A stretch of 10,879 nt of DNA from Actinomycetes bacterium. Its GTDB lineage: Bacteria; Actinomycetota; Actinomycetes; Actinomycetales; Cellulomonadaceae. Below the pieces are notes generated by a model, which had not been told where the DNA came from, did no database searches, and saw nothing but the letters and a program-made list of their open reading frames with translations. Position numbers and translations under genes: made by a program. Positions 1 through 6,020 of this stretch are shown in pieces (within the stretch, counting starts at the first letter, position 1; every line of letters starts with the position of its first letter). Location of the stretch: positions 1 to 10,879 of the forward strand of contig JAEWEJ010000133.1 in NCBI GenBank assembly GCA_023389455.1, in the 5' to 3' direction.

Positions 1-448
1 CGTCCACCCACCACCGCGGCCCGGCGTCGTCGCCGCGGCGCAGACCGGCCGCTCGCGCGGCGGCGACCACGCGCACGCCGGGGAGCGCCGACACCCGTCG
101 GCGCACGAGGTGCTCGACCAGGGGCCGCGACGCGAGCAGCACCTCGAGCTGGCGCGCCTGCGGGGCCCAGCCCAGCGACCCCAGCCACGCCAGGTCACCG
201 GTGTCGACCGCGACGGCACCGGCGGCCTGCAGCTCGTCCCGGAACCCGGGCAGCAGCTCCTCGACGACGGACAGGCCGCGATGCAGCAGGAGGTGGGGCT
301 GACGCCCCTGCGGGACGCCGGGCCGAGGCTGCGGCACGTCGGGCAGCAGGTCGCGGTCCAGCACGGTGACGGCCCGCCCCTCGCGCGCCAGGGCCGCAGC
401 GGCCAGCAGCCCGGCCATGCCCGCCCCGATCACGACGACGTCCTGCAC
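1..448 (-). CDS. FAD-dependent oxidoreductase (monooxygenase-like), 3' end outside window
   Basis: Only the N-terminal ~149 residues are present; the gene runs off the left edge. From the chosen GTG at 448 the protein begins with a Rossmann dinucleotide-binding motif: GAGMAG at residues 8-13, after a run of valines, with the acidic end of the second strand at D31. This is the signature of FAD-binding oxidoreductases. A GVPQGRQPH segment at residues 44-52 followed by a leucine-rich HRG resembles the GVPQ-R-x-H segment common in actinobacterial FAD monooxygenase/epoxidase-like proteins (family memory, not a search). Alternative in-frame GTG starts lie at 454 and 463; 448 is preferred because a GGGGG run sits about 5-6 bases upstream. 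Substrate and reaction cannot be told from this fragment. The enzyme is expected to be cytoplasmic, with no signal peptide or membrane helix visible. The gene lies downstream of the reductase at 572-1180 on the same strand, but a hairpin separates them, so they are probably separate transcripts. Confidence 0.8.
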   Translation of the reverse strand, partial: MQDVVVIGAGMAGLLAAAALAREGRAVTVLDRDLLPDVPQPRPGVPQGRQPHLLLHRGLSVVEELLPGFRDELQAAGAVAVDTGDLAWLGSLGWAPQARQLEVLLASRPLVEHLVRRRVSALPGVRVVAAARAAGLRRGDDAGPRWWVD

Positions 449-528
449 GCGCACCCCCTGCACGGTCCCGGACCATCCTCACCGCCGCTGCGGCCGGGCA
501 CCAGCCCCTGGGCGCCACCCGGCGCGGC

Positions 529-559
529 GACGGTGCACGCCGCAGCCGCCGGCACCGTC
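529..559 (-). terminator. Hairpin after the DHFR-like gene (candidate terminator)
   Basis: A perfect 8-base inverted repeat, GACGGTGC (529-536) and GCACCGTC (552-559), with a 15-base loop starts 12 bases beyond the stop codon of the minus-strand gene ending at 572. There is no T-run after it, which is common for terminators in high-GC actinobacteria. Position and stem support a terminator; activity is inferred. Confidence 0.45.
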
Positions 560-571
560 TAGCGCGTGCGC

Positions 572-1180
572 TCACGACTCCGGCAGGTGCTCCTTGGCGT
601 CGTCGTACGTCGCCTCGCCCGGCAGGGGCGCCGGCGCGTAGACCACCCGCAGCACCCCGCGCGGCAGCGCCTCGCAGCGCAGCAGCGCGAACGGCTGGTA
701 CGTGCCGGCCTCGGCGAACAGGCGCTCGCCCGTGCGGGCCGCGACGGGGTGGACGAACAGCCGCAGCTCGTCGAGCAGGCCCGCGTCGAGCAGCTGGCGG
801 ACCACCGAGATCGAGCCGGCCACGAGCACCTTGCCCGTCGCCGCGTCGTCCTTCAGGGCCCGGACGGCGCCGACCACGTCGGCGGTCCGCTCGACGTTGC
901 GCCACCCGAGGTCCTGCTCGCCACGGGTCGCGACGAGCTTGCGCACGTCACCGAGGTCCTTGGCGAACGCCGCGTCCTCACCCCCGGCCGCCTCCCGGTC
1001 CGGCCACGCCCCGGCGAACGAGTCGTACGTGACACGGCCCAGGACCAGGACGTCGACGTCCTCGTAGTCCTCCCCGACGGCGGCGCCCATCTGCTCGTCG
1101 AAGTAGGGGAAGTGCCACTCGGGGTCGATCTCCGCCACGCCGTCGAGCGAGATGAACAGGGTCGAGACGACGGTCGCCAT
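572..1180 (-). CDS. Dihydrofolate reductase family protein (RibD C-terminal type)
   Basis: The 202-residue protein starts MATVVSTLFISLDGVAE, the first strand plus SLDG loop typical of the dihydrofolate-reductase / RibD C-terminal family. Other family landmarks are VLGRVTYDSFAGAW (residues 47-59), the region where such proteins bind the nicotinamide cofactor, KLVATRG (81-87), and the glycine-containing VLVAGSISVVRQLL (118-131) followed by GLLDELRLFVHPV (134-146). Length and motif order fit the stand-alone actinobacterial members, which are presumed NADPH-dependent reductases of unknown substrate rather than the housekeeping FolA. The ATG at 1180 is chosen because GGAGG (1188-1192 on the minus strand) sits 7 bases upstream and because the family motif begins at once; the upstream in-frame extension is arginine/serine-rich and not family-like. 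A cytoplasmic enzyme. The hairpin at 529-559 probably ends its transcript. Confidence 0.88.
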   Translation of the reverse strand: MATVVSTLFISLDGVAEIDPEWHFPYFDEQMGAAVGEDYEDVDVLVLGRVTYDSFAGAWPDREAAGGEDAAFAKDLGDVRKLVATRGEQDLGWRNVERTADVVGAVRALKDDAATGKVLVAGSISVVRQLLDAGLLDELRLFVHPVAARTGERLFAEAGTYQPFALLRCEALPRGVLRVVYAPAPLPGEATYDDAKEHLPES

Positions 1181-1187
1181 GCGGGTA

Positions 1188-1192
1188 CCTCC
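1188..1192 (-). promoter_or_regulatory. Shine-Dalgarno site fixing the DHFR-like start
   Basis: GGAGG on the minus strand, 7 bases before the ATG at 1180. It decides between this start and the longer open frame that extends to 1312. Confidence 0.75.
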
Positions 1193-1204
1193 GGTCAGGT
1201 GGGT

Positions 1205-1256
1205 GGTCGCCGGTGCTGACCGCCGCCGTGGCCGGGACTCATCGGGTCGCCGGTGC
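1205..1256. repeat. Two copies of a 12-base direct repeat in an intergenic gap
   Basis: GGTCGCCGGTGC occurs at 1205-1216 and again at 1245-1256, 40 bases apart, in the 94-base gap between the hypothetical gene (1275-1976) and the DHFR-like gene. The role is unknown. In such GC-rich DNA a chance repeat is possible. Confidence 0.4.
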
Positions 1257-1274
1257 GCAGGTCGGTGCGCCCGG

Positions 1275-1976
1275 TCAGTCGTCGATGTCGAGCACGTCGC
1301 CGGGTGCGGCACGGCGAGCGTCGAACCCCGCGTCCGCCAGCAACGCGTCGACGACGGCCCCCGACGCGCCCACCGCGACCTCGCGCGTGTAGATCGGCAC
1401 GCCGACGAACCAGGACCGGTCCTCGGGCCAGATCAGCGACGGTGCGTCGCCCGGCAGGTCCCGCAGCGCGAGTGCGGCGCGCAGCGGCCCGGTCCACAGG
1501 TGGTAGGCCCGGTGGGGCAGGTGCAGCGGGTCGGCTGCGGGGCGCTCGAGGCGGCGTGCGGCCATGGCCTCCTCGCCCTCGGCCCGCGCACGGGCGATCT
1601 CGGCGGCGTCCGGTACGGGACCGGCCGGGTCCCACCCGACGCCGACGCCCATGCCGGGCGCGTAGCGCGGGTCGGCACCGTGGTCGTACAGGAAGCCGAA
1701 GCCCTCCCAGAGTCCGCAGTGCACGGGCTGGTCACCCGTGGCCGGCGCGAGCGCGTCGAGCAGCCGTGCGAGCGCCACGTACCCGTCCACGGGCTCGTCG
1801 CCGAGGTCCACGCCCTGGGGGAACAGCGGCACCACCGCGTACGCCTCGTACCCGAGCGGCACCGCGTGCCCCACGCTCGGACCGACCTCGCCCAACAGGG
1901 GCACGATCCACTTCCCGGCGCCCGGCCCGTCGTCCCAGCGCGCACCGGCGCGACGCAGCACCTCGGAACCCGGCAT
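1275..1976 (-). CDS. Conserved actinobacterial protein of unknown function
   Basis: A 233-residue soluble protein with no signal peptide, membrane helix or recognised catalytic motif. Visible landmarks are a Gly/Pro-rich N-terminus with KWIVPLLGEVGPSVGHAVP (22-40), HCGLWEGFGFLYDHG (86-100), YHLWTGPLRAA (158-168) and a C-terminal block LIWPEDRSWFVGVPIYTREV followed by VGAS (181-204). The pattern W-P-x-D-R-x-W, a strand, then V-G-x-S is one I associate with uncharacterised actinobacterial hypothetical proteins; that is family memory and assigns no function. The ATG at 1976 is chosen because a minus-strand TACGGT box ends 7 bases upstream, implying a leaderless message; upstream in-frame sequence is arginine/alanine-rich and unlike protein. 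The gene is divergent from the pirin gene, with 65 bases between their starts. It ends with an acidic DVLDIDD tail. Confidence 0.8.
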   Translation of the reverse strand: MPGSEVLRRAGARWDDGPGAGKWIVPLLGEVGPSVGHAVPLGYEAYAVVPLFPQGVDLGDEPVDGYVALARLLDALAPATGDQPVHCGLWEGFGFLYDHGADPRYAPGMGVGVGWDPAGPVPDAAEIARARAEGEEAMAARRLERPAADPLHLPHRAYHLWTGPLRAALALRDLPGDAPSLIWPEDRSWFVGVPIYTREVAVGASGAVVDALLADAGFDARRAAPGDVLDIDD

Positions 1977-1983
1977 GCGCGCG

Positions 1984-1989
1984 ACCGTA
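1984..1989 (-). promoter_or_regulatory. Candidate leaderless -10 box for the hypothetical gene
   Basis: TACGGT on the minus strand, with 7 bases between its end and the ATG at 1976. This spacing would place the transcript start at or next to the start codon. No convincing -35 is visible. Confidence 0.5.
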
Positions 1990-2029
1990 CCGCCTCGCGG
2001 CGAGCCGCCCGCACCCGCGCGCCCGCCCG

Positions 2030-2035
2030 TAGCCT
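2030..2035 (+). promoter_or_regulatory. Candidate leaderless -10 box for the pirin gene
   Basis: TAGCCT, 6 bases before the GTG at 2042. No ribosome-binding site is seen upstream of the GTG. It shares a 65-base divergent gap with the box at 1984-1989. Confidence 0.5.
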
Positions 2036-2041
2036 GACCAG

Positions 2042-3031
2042 GTGACGAACCTCGACCCGCACCCCGACGAGCAGGTGTGCGTCGCCGGCCCGGCCGCCGA
2101 CGTCGAGCTCGTCGAGCCGCGCGACGTGCCGCTCGGCGGCCCGCGGGCCATGACCGTGCGCCGCACGCTGCCGTCGCGGGCGCGGTCGCTGGTGGGGCCG
2201 TTCTGCTTCGCGGACCACTACGGGCCGGACGACGTCGCGGCGACCGGCGGCATGGACGTGCCACCGCACCCGCACACCGGCCTGCAGACCGTGACGTGGC
2301 TGTTCGAGGGCGCGGTGCTGCACCGCGACGCGCTGGGCTCCGAGCAGAGGGTCGTGCCCGGGCAGCTCAACCTCATGACGGCCGGGCGCGGCATCTGCCA
2401 CAGCGAGGAGGCGACGCCCGCACAGTTCCCGGACCACCCCGTGCTGCACGGCGTCCAGCTGTGGACGGCCCTGCCGGAGTCCGCGCGGCACGGTGAGCGC
2501 GCGTTCGACCACGTCGCGGACGTCCCGACGTTCACGCTCGACGGTGCCGTCGTCCGGGTGTTCATGGGCGCGCTGGGCGGCGTCGCGTCGCCGGCGCGCG
2601 CGTACACCCCGCTGGTCGCCGCGCAGGTCGACCTGCCCGCCGGCGCCCGCGTGACGCTGCCGGTCGACGCGACGTTCGAGCACGGCGTCCTCGTCGACAC
2701 CGGGGACCTGCGGTTCGAGGGGCACGCCGTGGCCCCGTCCTGGTTGGCCTACGCCCCGCCCGGCCGGGACGTGCTCGCGCTGGAGGCCGGCGACGCCCCG
2801 GTGCGCGCGGTGCTCATCGGTGGCACGCCGTTCACCGAGCCGGTGCTCATGTGGTGGAACTTCGTGGGCCGCACGCACGACGAGGTCGTCGAGGCCCGCG
2901 CGCAGTGGCAGGCCGCGATCGCCGGGGACACCGACGGGCTCGGCCGGTTCGGCGAGGTGCAGGGGTACGACGGGCCGGCGCTGCCCGCACCCGAGCTGCC
3001 GAACGTCCGGCTGCGGGCCCGCGAGCGCTGA
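2042..3031 (+). CDS. Pirin family protein (bicupin)
   Basis: The 329-residue protein has the pirin N-terminal cupin with its metal-binding set: H76 and H78 in PPHPHTGLQTVTWLFEG, then H120 and E122 in GRGICHSEE. These correspond to the His-x-His and His-x-Glu iron ligands of characterised pirins. The N-terminal part also has the usual FCFADHYGP (54-62). The C-terminal half carries the second cupin, without metal ligands, and ends with the pirin-like LMWWNFVGRTHDEV segment followed by a charged tail. Length is slightly above the usual ~290 residues, from an N-terminal extension and a tail. Bacterial pirins have been reported as quercetin dioxygenases or regulators of central metabolism; which applies here is unknown. 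Cytoplasmic. The GTG start at 2042 is supported by the TAGCCT box just upstream. Confidence 0.92.
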   Translation: MTNLDPHPDEQVCVAGPAADVELVEPRDVPLGGPRAMTVRRTLPSRARSLVGPFCFADHYGPDDVAATGGMDVPPHPHTGLQTVTWLFEGAVLHRDALGSEQRVVPGQLNLMTAGRGICHSEEATPAQFPDHPVLHGVQLWTALPESARHGERAFDHVADVPTFTLDGAVVRVFMGALGGVASPARAYTPLVAAQVDLPAGARVTLPVDATFEHGVLVDTGDLRFEGHAVAPSWLAYAPPGRDVLALEAGDAPVRAVLIGGTPFTEPVLMWWNFVGRTHDEVVEARAQWQAAIAGDTDGLGRFGEVQGYDGPALPAPELPNVRLRARER

Positions 3032-3054
3032 GGGACGGGGCGCGAGCAGCCCGA

Positions 3055-3081
3055 GGGCGGTCCACGCGTTCACGGCCGCCC
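3055..3081 (+). terminator. Hairpin between the pirin and small membrane protein genes
   Basis: GGGCGGTC (3055-3062) pairs with GGCCGCCC (3074-3081) through 8 pairs including one G-U, leaving an 11-base loop. It begins 24 bases after the pirin stop. No T-run follows. It could end the pirin message, or it may simply reflect GC-rich DNA. Confidence 0.35.
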
Positions 3082-3093
3082 GGTCCCGTGTGC

Positions 3094-3099
3094 CACGAT
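3094..3099 (+). promoter_or_regulatory. Candidate leaderless -10 box for the SCO4848-type gene
   Basis: CACGAT, a weaker match to TANNNT, lies 7 bases before the GTG at 3107. It favours 3107 over the GTG at 3101. Confidence 0.35.
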
Positions 3100-3106
3100 C
3101 GTGGCC

Positions 3107-3325
3107 GTGGAGCTCCCTGTCGTCTGGTCCGTGGTCCTCGTCGCCGCCGGGGTGTGGAACCTCGTGGTGTGGCCGCAGTTCTGGCAGCGCGTGTCGGCGG
3201 ACCCGCGGGCGCGCGACGCGGACGGGCGGGTCACCCGCTTCTTCACCGTCCACCTGGTGCTGGTGGCCGTCTCGCTGGCGCTGGGCACCGCCGTCGGGGT
3301 GCTGGGGCTGATCACCCTGCTGTGA
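3107..3325 (+). CDS. SCO4848 family small membrane protein
   Basis: A 72-residue protein with two hydrophobic helices (about residues 4-24 and 48-70) joined by a short charged loop, ADPRARDADGRVTRFF. The layout of VVWSVVLVAAGVWNLVVWP, a polar loop, then FFTVHL and a glycine-rich helix GTAVGVLGL matches what I recall of the SCO4848 family, small integral membrane proteins widespread in actinobacteria with no known function. GTG codons at 3101 and 3107 are both possible starts; 3107 is preferred from the upstream CACGAT box and because MELPVVW begins directly before the helix. The gene stands alone between the pirin gene and the lacI-type repressor. Identification is by family memory and fold layout. 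Confidence 0.75.
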   Translation: MELPVVWSVVLVAAGVWNLVVWPQFWQRVSADPRARDADGRVTRFFTVHLVLVAVSLALGTAVGVLGLITLL

Positions 3326-3367
3326 GCCGCCGGCCGCTCCTCCGGGGCGGTACGGTCAGGGACCCCT

Positions 3368-3393
3368 CGGGCACGGGGCCGGCCCGCTGCCCG
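3368..3393 (+). terminator. Weak hairpin upstream of the repressor gene
   Basis: CGGGCA (3368-3373) and TGCCCG (3388-3393) form a 6-pair stem, with a nested GGG/CCC inside. It lies 42 bases after the stop of the small membrane protein gene. There is no T-run. The evidence is weak. Confidence 0.25.
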
Positions 3394-3437
3394 CCCGACG
3401 CCGGACGCGGCGCCGACCGGGCGTTCCCGGCCCCCGG

Positions 3438-3443
3438 TAGCAT
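3438..3443 (+). promoter_or_regulatory. Candidate leaderless -10 box for the LacI-type repressor
   Basis: TAGCAT followed by exactly six C residues and then the ATG at 3450. No ribosome-binding site fits, so the repressor message probably starts at its ATG. Confidence 0.6.
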
Positions 3444-3449
3444 CCCCCC

Positions 3450-4469
3450 ATGGCCGAGCGCGTGACCATCGGCGATCTCGCGCAGCGCCTCGGGTTGTCC
3501 AAGGCGTCGGTGTCGTACGCGCTGAACGGGCGGCCCGGCGTGAGCGCCGAGACGCGCACGCGGGTGCTGGCGCTGGCCCGTGAGCTGCAGTGGTACCCCA
3601 GCTCGTCGGCGCGGACGCTGTCGGGGGCGCGCACGGGCGTCGTCGGGCTCGTGCTGACGCGGGACCCGGACCTGCTGGGCACCGAGCCGTACTACATGCT
3701 CGTGCTCTCGGGCATCGAGGCGGCGCTCATCGACGCGGAGTACGGCCTGCTGCTGCGCATGGTAGGGCCGGAGCCGGGACGCGACCTGCCGGTGTACGAG
3801 CGGTGGGCCGGGGAGGGGCGCGTCGACGGCGTCATGCTGTTCGACCAGCGCCGTGACGACCCGCGCATCCCGCTCCTGCGCGACCTCGGGATGCCCGCGG
3901 TCCTCAACGGCGCCGCCGAGCCCGGGTCCGCGCTGCCCGCCGTCGTGCCCGACGAGCACGGCGACGCCGACCGGGTGGTCGAGCACCTGGCGGCCCTGGG
4001 CCACCGGCGGGTCGTGCACCTGTCGGGCCCGGCCGGTCTGCTGCACGAGGAGCGCCGCGACCTGCTGGTGCGCGCGGCCGCCGCCCGGACCGGCATGGTG
4101 GTCGAGACGGTCGAGGGCGACTACACGATGGGGACCGCCGAGCGGCTGACCACCGAGCGGCTGCGACACGGCCCGGGGCCGACGGCGTGGGTGGCGTCCA
4201 ACGACGTCATGGCGCTGGGCGTGGTCCGCGCGGCGGCACGGGAGGGCGTCGACGTACCGGGGCGGTTGTCGGTCATGAGCTGGGACGACTCGCTGCTGTG
4301 CGAGATCGGGGCGCCGCCGATCACGGCGCTGGACCGGCACCCGCGCGACTTCGGCCGCCGGTGCGCGCGGGCGCTGCTGGCCGAGATCGCGGGGTCACCC
4401 GACGGTGACACCGGGCCGCGCGCGAGTGAGCTGCGCGTGCGCGCGAGCACGGGTCCCGCCGCCGCCTGA
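3450..4469 (+). CDS. LacI family transcriptional regulator
   Basis: A 339-residue LacI/GalR repressor of standard length. The N-terminal helix-turn-helix spans about residues 4-26, VTIGDLAQRLGLSKASVSYALNG, where K18 and A19 occupy the operator-specificity positions. The hinge helix follows at about 52-60 with its minor-groove leucine (SARTLSGARTG). The rest is a periplasmic-binding-protein-like effector domain: VVGLVLTRDPD (64-74), GVMLFDQ, HLAALGHRRVVHLSG, AWVASNDVMALGVVRAA and SVMSWDDS. The usual sugar-sensing core is intact, so it should bind a sugar and release DNA. It lies directly upstream of, and on the same strand as, the sugar ABC importer, with a 208-base regulatory gap between, so the importer operon is its likely target. 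The effector cannot be deduced from sequence. Confidence 0.93.
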   Translation: MAERVTIGDLAQRLGLSKASVSYALNGRPGVSAETRTRVLALARELQWYPSSSARTLSGARTGVVGLVLTRDPDLLGTEPYYMLVLSGIEAALIDAEYGLLLRMVGPEPGRDLPVYERWAGEGRVDGVMLFDQRRDDPRIPLLRDLGMPAVLNGAAEPGSALPAVVPDEHGDADRVVEHLAALGHRRVVHLSGPAGLLHEERRDLLVRAAAARTGMVVETVEGDYTMGTAERLTTERLRHGPGPTAWVASNDVMALGVVRAAAREGVDVPGRLSVMSWDDSLLCEIGAPPITALDRHPRDFGRRCARALLAEIAGSPDGDTGPRASELRVRASTGPAAA

Positions 4470-4527
4470 GCCCACCGGGACAGACGCGGCGCCCGGTCCC
4501 CGAGCGGGATCGCGAGCGCGCCGCCCC

Positions 4528-4559
4528 GGGCACCCGCGCCGGGCACCCAGTGGGCACCC
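4528..4559 (+). repeat. Three copies of GGGCACCC upstream of the importer promoter
   Basis: GGGCACCC occurs at 4528-4535, 4541-4548 and 4552-4559, with starts 13 and 11 bases apart, roughly one helical turn. The copies lie after the repressor stop and upstream of the operator-like repeats. They could be a regulator-binding array, part of a terminator structure, or chance in GC-rich DNA. Confidence 0.35.
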
Positions 4560-4579
4560 TCGATGACTGCCGTCACGAT

Positions 4580-4649
4580 TTCGTCTCGAAGGGTTCCCGT
4601 TCGGCCTAACGCCCGTTACGTTGTCACCGCGAACTGAACCGGTTAGGCG
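4580..4649 (+). promoter_or_regulatory. Promoter/operator region of the sugar importer operon
   Basis: An island richer in A and T than its surroundings, holding several inverted repeats: TTCG-TCT-CGAA (4580-4590), TAACG-CC-CGTTA (4607-4618) and the perfect AACCGGTT (4637-4644), whose central CG is typical of LacI-family operators. GCCTAAC (4604-4610) and GTTAGGC (4642-4648) form a further, wider inverted pair. A plausible promoter is TTGTCA (4621-4626), 17 bases, TAGGCG (4644-4649), with the AACCGGTT palindrome between the boxes, so a bound repressor would block RNA polymerase. An alternative -10 is TACGTT (4617-4622). That the upstream LacI-type protein binds here is inferred from position and symmetry. 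Confidence 0.55.
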
Positions 4650-4665
4650 ATTGATCGGCACTGAC

Positions 4666-4672
4666 AAGGGAG
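4666..4672 (+). promoter_or_regulatory. Shine-Dalgarno site of the sugar-binding protein gene
   Basis: AAGGGAG, 5 bases before the GTG at 4678. It selects this start over the in-frame upstream TTG at 4621. The chosen start also gives a proper lipoprotein signal peptide. Confidence 0.7.
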
Positions 4673-4677
4673 TCCCC

Positions 4678-5991
4678 GTGAAGCTTCGCCACCTCGCCGC
4701 AGCGTCCGTCCCCGTCCTGCTCCTCGCGGCCTGCTCCGGCGGCGGAGGGGGTGACGACTCCGCCTCCGGCGACGGCGACGTCACCCTCACCTACTGGGCC
4801 AGCAACCAGGGCACCAGCCTGGACAACGACAAGGAGGTCCTCACGCCCGTCCTCGAGCAGTTCACCGAGGACACCGGGATCGGCGTGGACCTCGAGGTCA
4901 TCGGCTGGAGCGACCTGCAGACGCGCATCCAGACGGCCGTCACCTCCGGCCAGGCGCCCGACGTCGTCAACATCGGCAACACGTGGGCCGTGTCCCTGCA
5001 GGCCACCGGGGCGTTCCTGCCGCTGGACGACGCCGCGATGGACGCGATCGGCGGGTCGGACAAGTTCGTCGAGACCGCGCTGGAGACCGGCGGCGCCCCG
5101 GGCACCGACCCCACGTCCGTGCCCCTGTACGGGCTGGCGTACGGGCTCTACTACAACAAGGCGATGTTCGAGGCGGCCGGCCTGCAGCCCCCGACGACGT
5201 GGGAGGAGATGGTCTCGGCCGCCCAGGCCCTGACCGACCCGGCCACCGGGGTCTACGGCATGGCGCTGGCCGCCGGCAGCTACACCGAGAACAACCACTT
5301 CGCGTTCATCAACGCCACGCAGAACGGCGCCGAGCTGTTCGACGCCGACGGCAACCCCACGTTCACCGAGGACGGGGTGGTCGACGGCATCGTGCGCTAC
5401 CTCGACCTCATGCAGGAGCAGGACGTGGTCAACCCGGCCAACGCGCAGTACGACAACGCGTCGCTCGCCGTGGCGGACTTCGCCACCGGCAAGGCCGCGA
5501 TGATCCTCAACCAGAACAACGCGAACGCCACGATCGAGTCCAACGGCATGGCGCCCGACGCGTACGGCGTCGTGCCCTTCCCCGCCCCCGCGGACGCGGA
5601 GAGCGACGTCGCCAGCCACGTCGCCGGCATCAACATCTCGGTGTTCGGCAACACCGAGCACCCCGACGAGGCCCTGCGGTTCGTCGAGTACATGACCAGC
5701 GAGGACGTGCAGACGACCCTCGGCAAGCCGTTCTCCTCGCTGCCCGTGCTCAAGGACGCGAAGGCCGCCTTCACGGACGACCCCGAGCTGGCCGAGACGT
5801 TCACGCAGATCTACAACGAGCGCTCCGCGCCGCTGCCCCTGGTGCCGGCGGAGGACCAGTTCGAGACGACCGTCGGGCAGGCGATGAACCGCATGTTCGC
5901 CACGATCGCGACCGGCGGGACGGTCACCGAGGACGACGTGCGCGAGGCCATGCAGACCGCCCAGGACCAGGTCCAGGCGTCGGTCGGCTGA
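4678..5991 (+). CDS. Sugar ABC transporter substrate-binding lipoprotein
   Basis: A 437-residue extracytoplasmic solute-binding protein of the carbohydrate family (SBP family 1). It begins with a short lipoprotein signal peptide, MKLRHLAAASVPVLLLAAC; the lipobox L16-A17-A18-C19 puts the lipid anchor on C19, followed by a Gly/Ser/Asp linker. The mature part starts with VTLTYWAS, then a QAPDVVNIGN segment, PLYGLAYGLYYNKAMFEAAGL with PTTWEEMVSAAQAL (the inter-lobe hinge pattern of the family), and FATGKAAMILNQNN. It captures a sugar or short oligosaccharide outside the membrane and delivers it to the two permeases encoded next. The specific sugar cannot be read from sequence. The start is a GTG preceded by AAGGGAG. 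It is the first gene of a three-gene operon, with 29 bases to the next start. Confidence 0.92.
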   Translation: MKLRHLAAASVPVLLLAACSGGGGGDDSASGDGDVTLTYWASNQGTSLDNDKEVLTPVLEQFTEDTGIGVDLEVIGWSDLQTRIQTAVTSGQAPDVVNIGNTWAVSLQATGAFLPLDDAAMDAIGGSDKFVETALETGGAPGTDPTSVPLYGLAYGLYYNKAMFEAAGLQPPTTWEEMVSAAQALTDPATGVYGMALAAGSYTENNHFAFINATQNGAELFDADGNPTFTEDGVVDGIVRYLDLMQEQDVVNPANAQYDNASLAVADFATGKAAMILNQNNANATIESNGMAPDAYGVVPFPAPADAESDVASHVAGINISVFGNTEHPDEALRFVEYMTSEDVQTTLGKPFSSLPVLKDAKAAFTDDPELAETFTQIYNERSAPLPLVPAEDQFETTVGQAMNRMFATIATGGTVTEDDVREAMQTAQDQVQASVG

Positions 5992-6010
5992 CGGCAGCGA
6001 CCCCCAGCGA

Positions 6011-6016
6011 GGAGGA
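6011..6016 (+). promoter_or_regulatory. Shine-Dalgarno site of the first permease gene
   Basis: GGAGGA, 4 bases (5 after GGAGG) before the GTG at 6021. It shows that the long in-frame extension back to 4983 is not translated, since that stretch is a shadow of the upstream binding-protein gene. Confidence 0.75.
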
Positions 6017-6020
6017 CGCC

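Noticed and set aside
110..562. Plus-strand frame opposite the FAD oxidoreductase
   Set aside because: The minus strand has an exact GxGxxG dinucleotide-binding motif in a valine-rich strand; the plus product has no domain.
1181..1312. Longer DHFR-like protein starting at 1312
   Set aside because: The extra 44 residues are Arg/Thr/Pro-rich and non-homologous in look, they overlap the adjacent gene's end, and GGAGG fits only the start at 1180.
1433..3253. 606-codon minus-strand frame across the pirin gene
   Set aside because: Low-complexity Arg/His/Gly-rich product with no domain. The pirin motifs with metal ligands on the plus strand account for the region.
4983..6020. In-frame upstream extension of the first permease
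   Set aside because: It is the wrong frame of the binding-protein gene and reads as Arg/Gly/Ala-rich. The GGAGGA site and GTG at 6021 give a proper permease N-terminus.
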